Positions 45,678 through 55,611 are shown, numbered from the stretch's first letter. The stretch is 64,000 nucleotides of DNA from Phycisphaerae bacterium (GCA_019636475.1 JAHBXN010000002.1:62001-126000), one strand, 5' to 3'. Notes: generated by a model from the sequence alone, not told the origin. A program made the numbers and translations.

Positions 45678-46730
45678 ATGCGGCAAATTATGCGACGAAT
45701 CTTCGCCCTTCTGCTTCTAACGTGCCTGATTTCAACCGGGTCGGGTTGCGCAGGCCGAATATTCGGCGAAATCACGAGTTGGCAACCGTCGGGAAATCCA
45801 CGGCGAGGCATCACCTACTATGTCGGCGGCGCCGGACCGATGGGCCATGTCGGATCGTTTGATGTGCCGGGCGGTCTTCGCGATGGGGGTTATGAAGGGG
45901 ACGTCCGCGTCTTTACATGGCAGAGCTGGTTGCATTCCGGCGATCAGCTCAACATCAGCCGCAATCGAGCAAAAGGCATCGAACTGGCGGATCGGATACG
46001 ACAGGATCGGCGGATGCACCCGGGTGCGAAGATTAACATCATCGCGCTCTCAGCGGGCACAGGCATTACAACATTCGCCCTGGAGGCGCTTCCCGAGAGC
46101 GCGAAGGTGTCCAACGTGCTGTTTCTTGGATGCAGCATGTCGAGCCGGTACGATCTGACCCGCGCGCTTCGGCGGGTGCAGAATCGGCTTTATATCGTGT
46201 ATTCACCGACCGACGGAATTCTTCGCAACGTCGTTTGGTACACCGGCACGGTCGATCGCTCAGACAGCGAAGATGGCATTGCCGGTCTCGAGGGCTTCTA
46301 TGTGCCCGCCACCGCCACATCGGAGACCCGTCAGCTTTATCAGAAGCTTGCAAATATTCGATATCGCCCAGAATTCGCGCTGTCCGATTATCGCGGCGGC
46401 CACGTGGATTCGACCTCCAGATTGTTCGTCCGCCGCTATCTGGCGCCGATCGTCCTTGGAAACGACTCCAGACTGGTCGGGCACTTCGCGGACCGTCGAT
46501 CCGACGACTTTCAACCCACGCGCGCGTCGCAAAATATGCCGGACCCGTTGCGCGGAGGCGGTGAAGTTGACGTGGACCGAGCCGAATCCGAAACCACTGA
46601 AATCCCGGCACACGCCGATCGAATCGACACGCGCGGAGCCGAGCGAGACAGAGGCTCCGGCGATCGCATTCGAAGCGCCGAACAGCGCGATCGGGAACTG
46701 GGCTGGAATCGAGTACCTGATCCGGACTGA
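45678..46730 (+). CDS. Lipoprotein with an alpha/beta-hydrolase-like domain
   Basis: The 350-residue protein has a lipoprotein signal (MRRIFALLLLTCLISTGSGC), so it should be attached to a membrane. The segment INIIALSAGTGITTFALEAL places a serine in an ALSAG nucleophile elbow (normally GxSxG). YSPTDGIL and RGGHVDS supply a plausible acid and histidine. This resembles DUF900-type hydrolases; substrate unknown. The last 70 residues are a highly charged tail rich in Arg, Asp and Glu. An ATG at 45654 would add 8 residues. Confidence 0.7.
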   Translation: MRQIMRRIFALLLLTCLISTGSGCAGRIFGEITSWQPSGNPRRGITYYVGGAGPMGHVGSFDVPGGLRDGGYEGDVRVFTWQSWLHSGDQLNISRNRAKGIELADRIRQDRRMHPGAKINIIALSAGTGITTFALEALPESAKVSNVLFLGCSMSSRYDLTRALRRVQNRLYIVYSPTDGILRNVVWYTGTVDRSDSEDGIAGLEGFYVPATATSETRQLYQKLANIRYRPEFALSDYRGGHVDSTSRLFVRRYLAPIVLGNDSRLVGHFADRRSDDFQPTRASQNMPDPLRGGGEVDVDRAESETTEIPAHADRIDTRGAERDRGSGDRIRSAEQRDRELGWNRVPDPD

Positions 46731-46776
46731 CGGGTGAATTGACTTTCAAAACCTCGAACGAGCTGAATCCGCGTAC

Positions 46777-47451
46777 ATGGATCGAGCGAAGCCACATCAC
46801 AGCGGAGAAGAGAAGGCTCGATCCGTCCGCAAATCGCGATCTCCGCGCATGAAGGCCGACGATCGGCGCAAGCAACTTCTTGAGGCCGCCATCCAGTGTT
46901 TCGCCAGCTACGGGTACAAAGGGGCAACGACGGCGATACTCGCCAGAGCGGCGCATGTATCCGAGCCGGTGCTGTACCAGCACTTCAAGAGCAAGCAGGA
47001 CCTCTTCGTAATGCTGATCCATGAAGTGGGGCGGGAGGTGATTCGGAGCTGGCGCCACGCGATCGCCCCACTGAAATCGCCGATGGACCAGTTGCGCGTA
47101 CTGTTTCGGCTGAACCCCGCAACCACGGACGCCCGTACACGGCAGCTCTATCGCGTCATCTTCATGGCTCAAACTGAAATCAACGACCCGCGCATCCATG
47201 CCGCGCTATGCGATCACTACGAACAGTACGCGCGATTCCTCGCCCATGTGCTGAAGCGCGCCCAGCGCACGCATCAGGTTCGGCGGGATGTCTCCCCCGT
47301 CGGCCTGGCCTGGCAGTTGATCCACGCCGCGATCGGCTTCGCTTTCATCAAGCCGCTCGACATTCCGGGCCATGCGACCCCGGCAAACGTCGAACAGACC
47401 ATCGGACTATTGATTGAGTTGCTTGCGGGTGATGACCTGGGCAAGAGTTGA
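46777..47451 (+). CDS. TetR family transcriptional regulator
   Basis: The 224-residue protein has a basic N-terminal extension, then the TetR helix-turn-helix (about 50-70, TTAILARAAHVSEPVLYQHF followed by KSKQDLF) and a helical ligand domain. It is probably a repressor, but no divergent target gene is next to it; the flanking genes are the lipoprotein hydrolase upstream and tatA convergent. A shorter version starting at 46849 is possible. Confidence 0.9.
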   Translation: MDRAKPHHSGEEKARSVRKSRSPRMKADDRRKQLLEAAIQCFASYGYKGATTAILARAAHVSEPVLYQHFKSKQDLFVMLIHEVGREVIRSWRHAIAPLKSPMDQLRVLFRLNPATTDARTRQLYRVIFMAQTEINDPRIHAALCDHYEQYARFLAHVLKRAQRTHQVRRDVSPVGLAWQLIHAAIGFAFIKPLDIPGHATPANVEQTIGLLIELLAGDDLGKS

Positions 47452-47467
47452 AGAACGCCGCACTGAG

Positions 47468-47758
47468 TCAGTGGGCGGTCTTCGAATCGGAGGATGACTT
47501 ATTCGGATCGTTGAAGTGCACCGGTCGATCGGCCGACTTGTCCTCGCGAATCGAGCGAGACGCATCATCCTTGATCTGTTCAATGTCGTCGCTCGTGTCC
47601 TTAAGCCCCTTCTTGAATTCGACGAAGCTCTTGCCCAGCGATCGGCCCACTTCCGGCAATCGCCGACCGAAGATCAGCAGCGCGATCACGCCGATGACAA
47701 TCATCTCCGGTACGCCGATTGAATTCAAAAACGCCAGAACCTGAGACTGCGCGAGCAT
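47468..47758 (-). CDS. tatA: Sec-independent translocase component TatA/TatE
   Basis: The 96-residue protein has one N-terminal helix (PEMIVIGVIALLIF) then FGRRLPEVGRSLGKSFVEFKK, the Phe-Gly hinge and amphipathic helix of TatA, and a polar tail. It forms the pore of the twin-arginine pathway, which the DUF1501 protein at 15 kb may use. GGAG is 7 bases before the ATG at 47758. tatC is not adjacent. Confidence 0.93.
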   Translation of the reverse strand: MLAQSQVLAFLNSIGVPEMIVIGVIALLIFGRRLPEVGRSLGKSFVEFKKGLKDTSDDIEQIKDDASRSIREDKSADRPVHFNDPNKSSSDSKTAH

Positions 47759-47999
47759 GTTCGTTCTCCGTGGCATACGGCCGCACGCCAGATGATTATA
47801 TCGTACCCTCCGCCAAGGGGCCTTACCATTCAAACGCAATATCTGCGCGATTCCGCCCCGCGAACACCGAATTCCACCTGATTTCGGCAATCGAGAGTAC
47901 GATTCCAATCTGATCGTGCCCCTGGGCCGGTCCGCGGCTGCCGATATTAGCGTAACGGAAGCGGCCCGGATCGGTCGCTCCGCGCGCGGGAATAAGCCA

Positions 48000-50015
48000 A
48001 TGTGCGGAATCGCAGGCATCGTCTCTCAAACGCCCCTCGACCCCAGCCATCGGATGATTCTGCGCGAGATGTCCCGTCGTCTCGAACATCGCGGCCCCGA
48101 CGGCAGCGGTGAGTACGTCGACGACCGCGCCCTGCTCGCTCATCGGCGACTCTCAATCATCGACATCGAAACCGGGCGTCAACCGATCCCGAATGAAGAC
48201 GGAACCATTCATACCGTCGTCAACGGAGAGTTTTACAACTTCCTCGAACTGCGGGAGTCCCTTATCCAGCGCGGCCACACGTTCCGCACGACCGGCGATT
48301 CCGAGTGCATCGTTCATCTTTACGAGGAGTTCGGCGAACGCTGCGTCGAACATCTGAACGGGATGTTTGCGTTCGCGATCTGGGACGCACAGCGTCGCAA
48401 GCTGTTGCTCGGACGCGATCGGCTGGGCGTCAAACCGCTTTACTACGCGGTCGTAGGCGATCTCATCGGTTTCGCATCGGAGCTCAAGTCCTTACTGGCG
48501 CTGCCGGAAATTGATCGCAGCATCGACATGGCCGCGCTGTATGACTATCTCGTTTTTGACTTTGTCCCCTCGCCACGGACGATTCTCTCCAACATCCGTA
48601 AGCTGCCCCCTGCTTCGATGCTCGTGCTCGAGAACGGCCGGGCGGCCATATCATCCTACTGGGATTTGCATGCAGGTTCACCGCATGCCGGCGACGCCGA
48701 TGACATCGCCTGCGGATTGTGGGACGAATTAAAGCGTGCGACGCGCAGCCGTCTCGTGGCTGATGTACCCGTCGGCGCGCTGCTCAGCGGCGGCATCGAC
48801 TCCGGCGCGGTGGCCGGCGCGATGGGACAGTTGTCTCGTGATCGCATCGTCACCGTCACCAGCGGATTCGAAGAAGCTGGATTCGACGAACGCCGGGCCG
48901 CCCGCGACTCGGCTGAGCAGATCGGCACGCGTCACTTCGATCATCTCGTGCAAGCCGACGCCGCGGGAATGATCGACCGGCTCGCATGGCATTTTGATGA
49001 ACCCTTCGCGGACCCATCGGCGATTCCGATGTTTCTTCTTTCGCAGGCCGCGCGCCGGCACGTCACGGTCGCGCTGTCCGGTGATGGCGGCGATGAGGTC
49101 CTGGCAGGCTATCGCAGATACCGCTATGACCTGTACGAGGAAGCGATTCGGCGTCGCATTCCCGGCGCGCTGCGACGCGCGATATTCGGCACACTCTCCG
49201 CCGTATATCCCAGGTCATCGCGATTGCCACGCTTCCTCCGAGCCGGGGCGACCTTGCGGAATCTTGCGACCGACGGCATCTCGGCGCACGGCGAGTCCAT
49301 TGCGGGGCTCTCGCCGCAGGCGGCCCGCGCATTGCTCAACCGGGACGCCGCCGCGTCCATTCGCGATCATGATCCGTTTGATCGGCTTCGGCTGCTCGCC
49401 CGCCGCTGCGACGCGGACAGCCATCTCGCTAAATGCCAGTATATTGACATCAAGCTGGGCCTCGCAGACGGCATACTGACCAAGGTGGATCGCGCCAGCA
49501 TGGCGCACGGTCTCGAAGTCCGATCGCCGATGCTGGATTATCGCTTTGTCGAATTCGCCTGGCGGATCCCACCGGCGATGCGAATTCGCGGGCGAGTCGG
49601 CAAGGCGCTTCTGCGGCGCGCCGTTACCCGCGAACTCGGTTCGTCAATCGCATGTCGTCCGAAGGCGGGATTCGATGTGCCGCTTGACGCTTGGATCCGC
49701 GGACCGCTTCGCGATCGAGTCGAGTCGAAGCTGCTCGATTCGAATTCGGCCGTCCACCAGTGGATCGCGCCCGGCGCGATTCGCTCCGTATGGAAACGAC
49801 ACATGGCCGGCGCAGCGAATCTGGGACCACTCATGTGGAAGCTGCTCATGCTCGATGCATGGACGCGCATCCATTCAGGCACGGCGATGACGCATCCCGC
49901 GACCACCGCGAGCAACCGTCCGAAGCCACCAGAGCGAGGCAGGTTGTCACAAAGTCGAGTCGTGCTTCTTCCGATGGGAGACTCGTGTGGACCGACGGGC
50001 GAGGATTCATTGTGA
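48000..50015 (+). CDS. asnB: Asparagine synthase (glutamine-hydrolysing) family
   Basis: The 671-residue protein starts MCGIAGIVSQTP with the catalytic Cys2 of the class II glutamine amidotransferase domain (to about 200). The synthase domain has the ATP PP-motif LLSGGIDSGAVAG (about 262) and LSGDGGDEVLAGYRRYRYD. It makes asparagine or, as in exopolysaccharide loci, amidates a surface glycan or lipid precursor. Its stop overlaps the next gene (GTGA), which encodes a PaaK/CapK-like ligase, so a polysaccharide-related role is favoured over housekeeping asparagine synthesis. Confidence 0.92.
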   Translation: MCGIAGIVSQTPLDPSHRMILREMSRRLEHRGPDGSGEYVDDRALLAHRRLSIIDIETGRQPIPNEDGTIHTVVNGEFYNFLELRESLIQRGHTFRTTGDSECIVHLYEEFGERCVEHLNGMFAFAIWDAQRRKLLLGRDRLGVKPLYYAVVGDLIGFASELKSLLALPEIDRSIDMAALYDYLVFDFVPSPRTILSNIRKLPPASMLVLENGRAAISSYWDLHAGSPHAGDADDIACGLWDELKRATRSRLVADVPVGALLSGGIDSGAVAGAMGQLSRDRIVTVTSGFEEAGFDERRAARDSAEQIGTRHFDHLVQADAAGMIDRLAWHFDEPFADPSAIPMFLLSQAARRHVTVALSGDGGDEVLAGYRRYRYDLYEEAIRRRIPGALRRAIFGTLSAVYPRSSRLPRFLRAGATLRNLATDGISAHGESIAGLSPQAARALLNRDAAASIRDHDPFDRLRLLARRCDADSHLAKCQYIDIKLGLADGILTKVDRASMAHGLEVRSPMLDYRFVEFAWRIPPAMRIRGRVGKALLRRAVTRELGSSIACRPKAGFDVPLDAWIRGPLRDRVESKLLDSNSAVHQWIAPGAIRSVWKRHMAGAANLGPLMWKLLMLDAWTRIHSGTAMTHPATTASNRPKPPERGRLSQSRVVLLPMGDSCGPTGEDSL

Positions 50016-51355
50016 GCCCCCTGCTGGTGAGAAAGCTGCTGCTGCCCGCGCACGAGCTATTGCTCGGCCGTCGCACGTTGCGCTATCTCAGGGAACTGGA
50101 GGCATCGCAGCGGCTTCCGATCGACCGATTGCGAACGATCCAGGTTGAAAAGCTGCGCGCCCTTCTGACCCACGCCGCCAGAAACTGTCCGTACTATCGC
50201 GACGCGATCCATGCCGCCGGCGTTCAACCACAGAATGCGACGCTCCACGATCTCACTCGGCTTCCCACGCTGACCAAAAACGATATCCGCCGACACGCGC
50301 AGCGCCTGCTGGAATCGCCCCGGCGTCGCCGCCTTGCGCCCTACTGCACGGGCGGCTCTTCAGGCGATCCGCTGCAATTCTGGATTGATCGAGACCGGCA
50401 AGCCGCCGATCAGGCGGCACGGGCCAGATCGCGCCGCTGGTTCGGCATCGATCTGGGCGAGCGCGAGGCCTATCTGTGGGGCGCGCCGGTCGAACTGGCC
50501 GCCCAGGACCGACTCAAACGCGTGCGCGATCGGCTGACGAATCAGTTGCTGCTGGATGCCTTTCGTATGACACTCGACGGCATGACGGACTACCTGCGGC
50601 GCATCCGGCGATTCGATCCGGTTCACCTGTTCGGCTATCCGAGCAGCCTGGCCCGGCTGGCGCGACATGCATGCGACGCCGGCTGGCGCCTTCAGACCCC
50701 CTCGCTCAAGGCCGTCTTTGTCACCGGTGAACTCCTGTTGCCGGAGGACCGCGCGGCGATCGAGGCGGCCGCCCAGGTGCCCGTGGCGGACGGCTACGGA
50801 TCGCGCGAGGCGGGCTTCATTGCGCATCAATGCCGGGCCGGCCGGTATCATGTCACGATGGAGAGCCTGATTGTCGAATTGCTCGGCGACGATCTGAATC
50901 CGGTGTCTGACGGACAATCGGGGGAAGTCACGATCACCCACCTTGATGCGCTCGGCATGCCGTTCATCCGCTATCGCACGGGCGATTTCGCACGACGGGC
51001 ATCGGGAGCTTGTCCCTGCGGCCGCGAGCTGGAGTCCCTTGAGCGAATTGAGGGGCGCCGCACCGACATGCTCCGGACGGCGGACGGCGGCTACGCACAC
51101 GCCCTGTCAGTCATCTATGCCCTGCGAGACGTGCCGGCGATACGGCACTTCCGAGTGGAACAGCGCGAAAATCTCGATCTCGCAGTGCAGATCATCGCGG
51201 ACGATTCACTCGACGAAGCGCGGCGCGCCCTGGTGACACGCCACCTTCGAAACCGAATCGGGGAAGGGCCGAGAATCGAACTGCGGGTCGTGGACGAGAT
51301 TCCGCAATTGCCTTCAGGCAAGCACCGATGCGTCGTCTCGGCGGCGGCTGAATAG
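50012..51355 (+). CDS. PaaK/CapK-like adenylate-forming ligase
   Basis: The 447-residue protein resembles phenylacetate-CoA ligase and the capsule protein CapK: LLTHAARNCPYYRDAI, the ATP loop YCTGGSSGDPLQF, DGYGSREAGFIAHQC, FIRYRTGDFA and CPCGRELESLERIEGRRTDM. It should activate an acid as an adenylate or CoA ester, possibly for decorating an exopolysaccharide. The start is a GTG overlapping the asnB stop by four bases (GTGA), with GAGG about 7 bases upstream, which fixes the start and shows translational coupling. Confidence 0.85.
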   Translation: MSPLLVRKLLLPAHELLLGRRTLRYLRELEASQRLPIDRLRTIQVEKLRALLTHAARNCPYYRDAIHAAGVQPQNATLHDLTRLPTLTKNDIRRHAQRLLESPRRRRLAPYCTGGSSGDPLQFWIDRDRQAADQAARARSRRWFGIDLGEREAYLWGAPVELAAQDRLKRVRDRLTNQLLLDAFRMTLDGMTDYLRRIRRFDPVHLFGYPSSLARLARHACDAGWRLQTPSLKAVFVTGELLLPEDRAAIEAAAQVPVADGYGSREAGFIAHQCRAGRYHVTMESLIVELLGDDLNPVSDGQSGEVTITHLDALGMPFIRYRTGDFARRASGACPCGRELESLERIEGRRTDMLRTADGGYAHALSVIYALRDVPAIRHFRVEQRENLDLAVQIIADDSLDEARRALVTRHLRNRIGEGPRIELRVVDEIPQLPSGKHRCVVSAAAE

Positions 51356-51398
51356 GCTGGCGGACCGCAATCGAACCATTCGTGCAGCGTGGCGGTCG

Positions 51399-52358
51399 TT
51401 AGTCGCCGTCTTCGTCATTGCGGGCGACTGCCGGCTCTCCGCCGGCCGGGGCATTCGAATCAACCTCGTCCGAGGTGCGGCGAGTCTGGTCCTTGGGCTT
51501 GAGGCCGGGCGAATTGTATGGCTCGGGGCGCTCCAATCCGGGAACGCGATATCGATCGAAGAGCGGCGGATAGGCGGGAACGTAGTCTTTCCACGGACTG
51601 ATCTCGCGTGCCGCGTCTGCGACATCATTGCGGGCAATGTCCCAGACCACATCGCGCACGAATCGGCGGAACTCCTGCTCGCTCCGAAAGTCAGCCTCGG
51701 TGATAGCCCGATCGCACGTTGCATCCTCCTTGAGCCGATCCACCACCTCGGGCGGCAGGATCACCGGGGTTCGGATCGTCGCAACCGCCGCCTGTGTGCG
51801 GGTGTTCCAGATCACGCCGACATACTCCGCGTCCGCATCGGATTCCTCCTCGCGAGCATAAATCAGGCACAGACCGCAGTCTCGCGCCAAGGCGACGCGC
51901 AGGATGTCACCGCGCGTGCATCCTCGCGGATCCAATCCAGGCTTGCCAAGAAAAACGACCTCGCGAATCGCCGGAAGCTCATCAAACAATTGATTCCAGT
52001 AGATCGCGTGCTGCGACGGCAATGGCAGCACCGCCAGCGTTCGATGACCATCTGCACCAAGCCGTGCTTCGATGCGGACGACGCAGATGCCGGAGGGGAG
52101 TTGACCCTGGCTCACTTCAGCCAGCAGTGAATGCGCGCCGGCGCGGGTGAACAGTTCCGTGGAAATGCCCAGATCATCCGCCAGCACGGGCACCACCTGA
52201 TCGCCGGACTGAACCTGGTACTTCGGCGCAGTCTCATTCCGAGAGCAGCCGGCGCCGCTGGCGACGAGGAACAGAATAATCAGCAACGGTACACTGCGGT
52301 TACTGCGGCGCTGTCTCCCGATTCCTATTATCCGGTTATTTGCTGCAACTGCATTCAC
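51399..52358 (-). CDS. Lipoprotein of unknown function
   Basis: The 319-residue protein has a lipobox (VASGAGC, Cys38 from this start) and no family I recognise. It contains three or four further Cys and a conserved-looking core (RTLAVLPLPSQHAIYWNQLF). The tail is rich in Pro, Asp and Glu. I chose the GTG at 52358 because GGAG lies 7 bases upstream and the signal length is more normal; an ATG at 52403 with AAGGA would add 15 residues. It converges with the ligase gene and diverges from the sugar transferase gene. Confidence 0.7.
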   Translation of the reverse strand: MNAVAANNRIIGIGRQRRSNRSVPLLIILFLVASGAGCSRNETAPKYQVQSGDQVVPVLADDLGISTELFTRAGAHSLLAEVSQGQLPSGICVVRIEARLGADGHRTLAVLPLPSQHAIYWNQLFDELPAIREVVFLGKPGLDPRGCTRGDILRVALARDCGLCLIYAREEESDADAEYVGVIWNTRTQAAVATIRTPVILPPEVVDRLKEDATCDRAITEADFRSEQEFRRFVRDVVWDIARNDVADAAREISPWKDYVPAYPPLFDRYRVPGLERPEPYNSPGLKPKDQTRRTSDEVDSNAPAGGEPAVARNDEDGD

Positions 52359-52516
52359 CTTGCTGCTCCTCTGCACGAGAACGGGGGCCGGAAATCCCGG
52401 CATCGGTCCTTCGTCGTCTCAGCATTTATCGGAGGATGAGGCACGGGAATGAAGTTCACCGGCGTTCCAATCCAGGCCTGGCCGGGCGTTGACACCTGCA
52501 CAATTTGCGCGGCCTC

Positions 52517-52539
52517 TTCACGACGCGAGAGGTCGTGAA
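52517..52539. repeat. Perfect hairpin in the leader of the sugar transferase gene
   Basis: TTCACGAC (52517-52524) and GTCGTGAA (52532-52539) form an 8-base stem with a 7-base loop, GCGAGAG. It lies about 105 bases before the sugar transferase start. There is no T-run, so it may act as an operator or RNA element. Confidence 0.7.
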
Positions 52540-52644
52540 AGCGGATTGATGCAATTCATGCGCGTCGTTTCGGTCACATTTGCGAACTCACGTCTAATAT
52601 CGACACGACCGATACCAAGATACGTCCGTCCTGGAAGGTGTGGA

Positions 52645-54147
52645 ATGTCCGGAATCACGACAAATTCGCTTCTTACGTTTGAAGCCGCATCGCCGCAGAC
52701 ACTGGCCGAGGTCGTGCGACCTCTCGCCACCGCGACCAAGCCCGAGGCGCCCCATGTCCGGCATTCGATCTTCGGCGGATTCCTCCTTCACCTTCCTCGT
52801 GCTGTCTGGATGGTCTTTGACATTCTCATCGTCTGCAGCGGAACCCTGCTGGGCCACGATTTGTTCGTCTGGTGGCGACCGATCACTGAATCGCTCGGCA
52901 GCTATCATCTCTGGTTTGCCAGCGCCATCCTCGCCACGGCCGTGGTCCTTTCGGGCAGCATGTTCGGGCTTTACGAGCCGGCCACGCTCTGGTCGCGATC
53001 GCGTATTGTCGCGCGGTGCCTTCTCACGGTTTCCATCGCCATGGCGACAACCTGGCTCGTCATGCACCTATTCATGTATTCCCCGCTGAGCCGCCGAGCC
53101 GCGGCCTGTGGCATCGTGATCTTCCTTTTCACCGCTTCGCTCATTCGCCTTCTGGCCCACCACACCGTTCGCGACGTGCGCCGCGGATTGCTCGTCATCG
53201 GGCAGGGCCCGCTCACGGGCAAAATCGTGCGTTCGGTCCGTCGAGGCTCGGTACCGGGGTATCGGTTGGTGGGAGTCGTCGCGGCAGAAGGTCGTACCCG
53301 CGACGACATCGGCGAGAGCGACATTCCGCTCGTGGGTAGTACCTCGAGCGTGGAAGCAATCTGCCGCCGACACGATGTGACCGAAGTCGTCGTCGCCGAC
53401 GGCGCGATGCAAGTGCCCTCGGATGTTCGCGCGGCGCTCGAGTGTCTGAGGCTCGGCTGCCGCGTCACCGACGAAACGACATTCTATGAATCGATGTACC
53501 AGGAAGTGCCTGTCTCGCACATCAGCCCGACGTGGTTCCTGGCCGCCGATCTCAAAGGCCAGCGGCAGGAGCACGCCGTCGGCAAGCGCGTCTTCGACCT
53601 GATTGTCGCCGGCCTCGGCCTCATCGTGGCGGCACCGCTTTTTCCGCTCATTGCGCTTGCGATTCGCCTTTCAGATCGCGGGCCTGCGTTCTACTCGCAA
53701 ACCCGCGTCGGCCAAGGCGGAAGGGTCTTCACGCTCTACAAATTCCGAACGATGCGAAGCGACGCGGAATCGGCCGGATCGAAATGGGCGCAATCCAATG
53801 ACCCGCGCGTGACATCGCTTGGACGCTGGCTGCGGGCTCTGCGGATTGACGAACTGCCGCAGCTCTGGAACATTCTCCGCGGCGATATGTCGGTCGTCGG
53901 GCCGCGACCGGAGCGACCGGAATTTGTCACGCCGCTGTCAGCGCTGATTCCGTTCTATGATCAGCGGCATCTCATCAAGCCGGGCCTCACCGGCTGGGCA
54001 CAGATCAATCTGGGATATGGTGCGACAATCGCCGACGCCCGTCGCAAGCTGCAACTCGATCTCTACTACATCAAGCATACCTCAATCGAACTCGATCTTA
54101 TCATCCTGCTTCGGACCTTCGGGACCTTCTTCCTCGGTTCGCGATAA
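52645..54147 (+). CDS. Polyprenyl-phosphate sugar-1-phosphate transferase (WcaJ/EpsL-like)
   Basis: The 500-residue protein has four N-terminal membrane helices (about 55-170), a CoA_binding_3-like Rossmann middle (about 180-300, RRGLLVIGQGPLTGKIVRSV) and a C-terminal bacterial sugar transferase domain with the membrane helix VFDLIVAGLGLIVAAPLFPL, the motif KFRTMRSDAE, LRIDELPQLWNILRGDMSVV and GPRPERPEF. It starts repeat-unit assembly of an exopolysaccharide by moving a sugar phosphate to undecaprenyl phosphate. AAGG about 8 bases before the ATG at 52645 supports this start. Confidence 0.93.
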   Translation: MSGITTNSLLTFEAASPQTLAEVVRPLATATKPEAPHVRHSIFGGFLLHLPRAVWMVFDILIVCSGTLLGHDLFVWWRPITESLGSYHLWFASAILATAVVLSGSMFGLYEPATLWSRSRIVARCLLTVSIAMATTWLVMHLFMYSPLSRRAAACGIVIFLFTASLIRLLAHHTVRDVRRGLLVIGQGPLTGKIVRSVRRGSVPGYRLVGVVAAEGRTRDDIGESDIPLVGSTSSVEAICRRHDVTEVVVADGAMQVPSDVRAALECLRLGCRVTDETTFYESMYQEVPVSHISPTWFLAADLKGQRQEHAVGKRVFDLIVAGLGLIVAAPLFPLIALAIRLSDRGPAFYSQTRVGQGGRVFTLYKFRTMRSDAESAGSKWAQSNDPRVTSLGRWLRALRIDELPQLWNILRGDMSVVGPRPERPEFVTPLSALIPFYDQRHLIKPGLTGWAQINLGYGATIADARRKLQLDLYYIKHTSIELDLIILLRTFGTFFLGSR

Positions 54148-54165
54148 GCCTTTCCGAGTAGTCGA

Positions 54166-55221
54166 TCATTCCCACGGCGATTGCGGTGGTGACGGCTGGC
54201 CATGCCGCCAGCTCTCCCAGCAGCGCCGATACCATTCCATTTCGCTGATCGTCACTGTTACGGAATCGACCATCACAAAGGCAGGCCGCTGCCGTGTCGG
54301 TTCCTCCGCGAGCCCCGATGCCGCCTGCAATGCGTTGAACACGCACTCATAGAAATCGAACGTCACGATGGCCTGAATCTCGCCGCTGCTCACGCGGTCC
54401 ATGTATTTCGGATTTCCATTGCACAATACCATCCGGCAACCCAGCGGCAGCAATCGCTCCTTCGCCGACGTCGCCCGGAGCGGCCAGTCATCAAAGAGAA
54501 CCCAGCATCCGATTCGCGGATAGCTCCGCGCATCTCGGCGGACAATCTCCACCGCATCGAAAATGTTTCCGCCGCACTCCACTTCCTTGACGATCTCGAT
54601 CGGTCCATACAACGGAATTTCTTCGCGAAAAGAGTGACTACGAACGCGATAGGCGGTGTTCGATTCCGTCGATGTCAATGTCATGACCGTCTGAGGACGG
54701 CCGGACAACGCGACCGCACATGCTTCCGCCGCCTTCCTGCCGATTTCGGTTTCCGACGGCCCGCAATAGACCGAGCGACCGGACTCCGGCACATCACGGG
54801 CGATCGTCACAACGCGGCAACCGCCGGTCGCCAGTCGATTGACACTGGCTCGCACAGACGGCGGATCGGTTGGGATCAGACACGCCACGCTCGCGCCGCG
54901 CCTCGGCAGCGAATCCAGCAGCGCCTGCTGTTCCTGCGGAGAGGAAGATTTCGGGGCGACCGCGATGAATTCGACGCGCCGGCTGTTCTCATGGAATTGT
55001 CCCGCAAGTGCCTTCAGAACGGGCCAGGAGGGCTCGGCTTCGGATTCACCGACGATAAAGACGCGCAGCGACCGTTGGGACGATTCGCCGCTTCGGCCTG
55101 ATTGCTCATCGCATCCGATGATCCAGACGCTGATCCCGATACAGAATATCGCGGCTCGCCACCGCACCCGCGCCCCGGCCGGCGCTCCACGGAGGAACAG
55201 GGGTTGTCTCATCGGCAACAT
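54166..55221 (-). CDS. Sugar-binding periplasmic protein family, predicted lipoprotein
   Basis: The 351-residue protein has a lipobox (SVWIIGC, Cys37) and a Peripla_BP_4/RbsB-like two-lobed fold (RVFIVGESEAEPSWPVLKAL, GRKAAEACAVAL, QAIVTFDFYECVFNALQAAS). Such proteins bind ribose, xylose or other sugars for ABC uptake or sensing. No ABC permease or ATPase is beside it, so a sensor or orphan receptor is likely. It converges with the sugar transferase gene, and VanZ follows upstream on the same strand. Confidence 0.78.
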   Translation of the reverse strand: MLPMRQPLFLRGAPAGARVRWRAAIFCIGISVWIIGCDEQSGRSGESSQRSLRVFIVGESEAEPSWPVLKALAGQFHENSRRVEFIAVAPKSSSPQEQQALLDSLPRRGASVACLIPTDPPSVRASVNRLATGGCRVVTIARDVPESGRSVYCGPSETEIGRKAAEACAVALSGRPQTVMTLTSTESNTAYRVRSHSFREEIPLYGPIEIVKEVECGGNIFDAVEIVRRDARSYPRIGCWVLFDDWPLRATSAKERLLPLGCRMVLCNGNPKYMDRVSSGEIQAIVTFDFYECVFNALQAASGLAEEPTRQRPAFVMVDSVTVTISEMEWYRRCWESWRHGQPSPPQSPWE

Positions 55222-55224
55222 CCG

Positions 55225-55611
55225 CTACCCCCGGGATTTTGGCGACAAGCGTCGCAGGAGGCCCGTCGCCAGTCCAAGCAGCAAACCGATTGCCGCTCCC
55301 CCCAGATCAGCCAGCCAGTCGCCCCATTCGCACGAACGCCCGACCCAAGGCTGCGTCAGTTCATCCACGGCTGCATAAGCCGCCAGCCCCACAAGAACGG
55401 CCGCCATGATCGCAATTCGACTTCGATCGGATTTGCCGAATCGCCAGCATGTGGCCATCGCGAGCATCGCGTAGCCGATCAGGTGCTCAACCTTGTCGTT
55501 CAGCCAGCCGGCGCTCGGGAGTTTCGAAGGCGGCAGATGCGTCACCACAAAGGCGGCGACAAAACAGGCGAGCCAGATGGCGGTCCGAATTAAGCGCGGT
55601 GCGAAGCCCAT
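55225..55611 (-). CDS. VanZ-like membrane protein
   Basis: The 128-residue protein has three to four helices and the VanZ signature: HLPPSKLPSAGWLNDKVEHL, GYAMLAM and DELTQPWVGRSCEWGDWLAD. VanZ-like proteins are common in exopolysaccharide and exosortase loci and may protect or organise envelope components. The ATG at 55611 lies just after the ParA stop. A longer frame overlaps ParA and was rejected. Confidence 0.85.
   Translation of the reverse strand: MGFAPRLIRTAIWLACFVAAFVVTHLPPSKLPSAGWLNDKVEHLIGYAMLAMATCWRFGKSDRSRIAIMAAVLVGLAAYAAVDELTQPWVGRSCEWGDWLADLGGAAIGLLLGLATGLLRRLSPKSRG

Noticed and set aside
49691-50011. Upstream extension of the PaaK/CapK-like gene
   Set aside because: It would overlap asnB by more than 300 bases; the GTG at 50012 has a ribosome binding site and a stop/start overlap.
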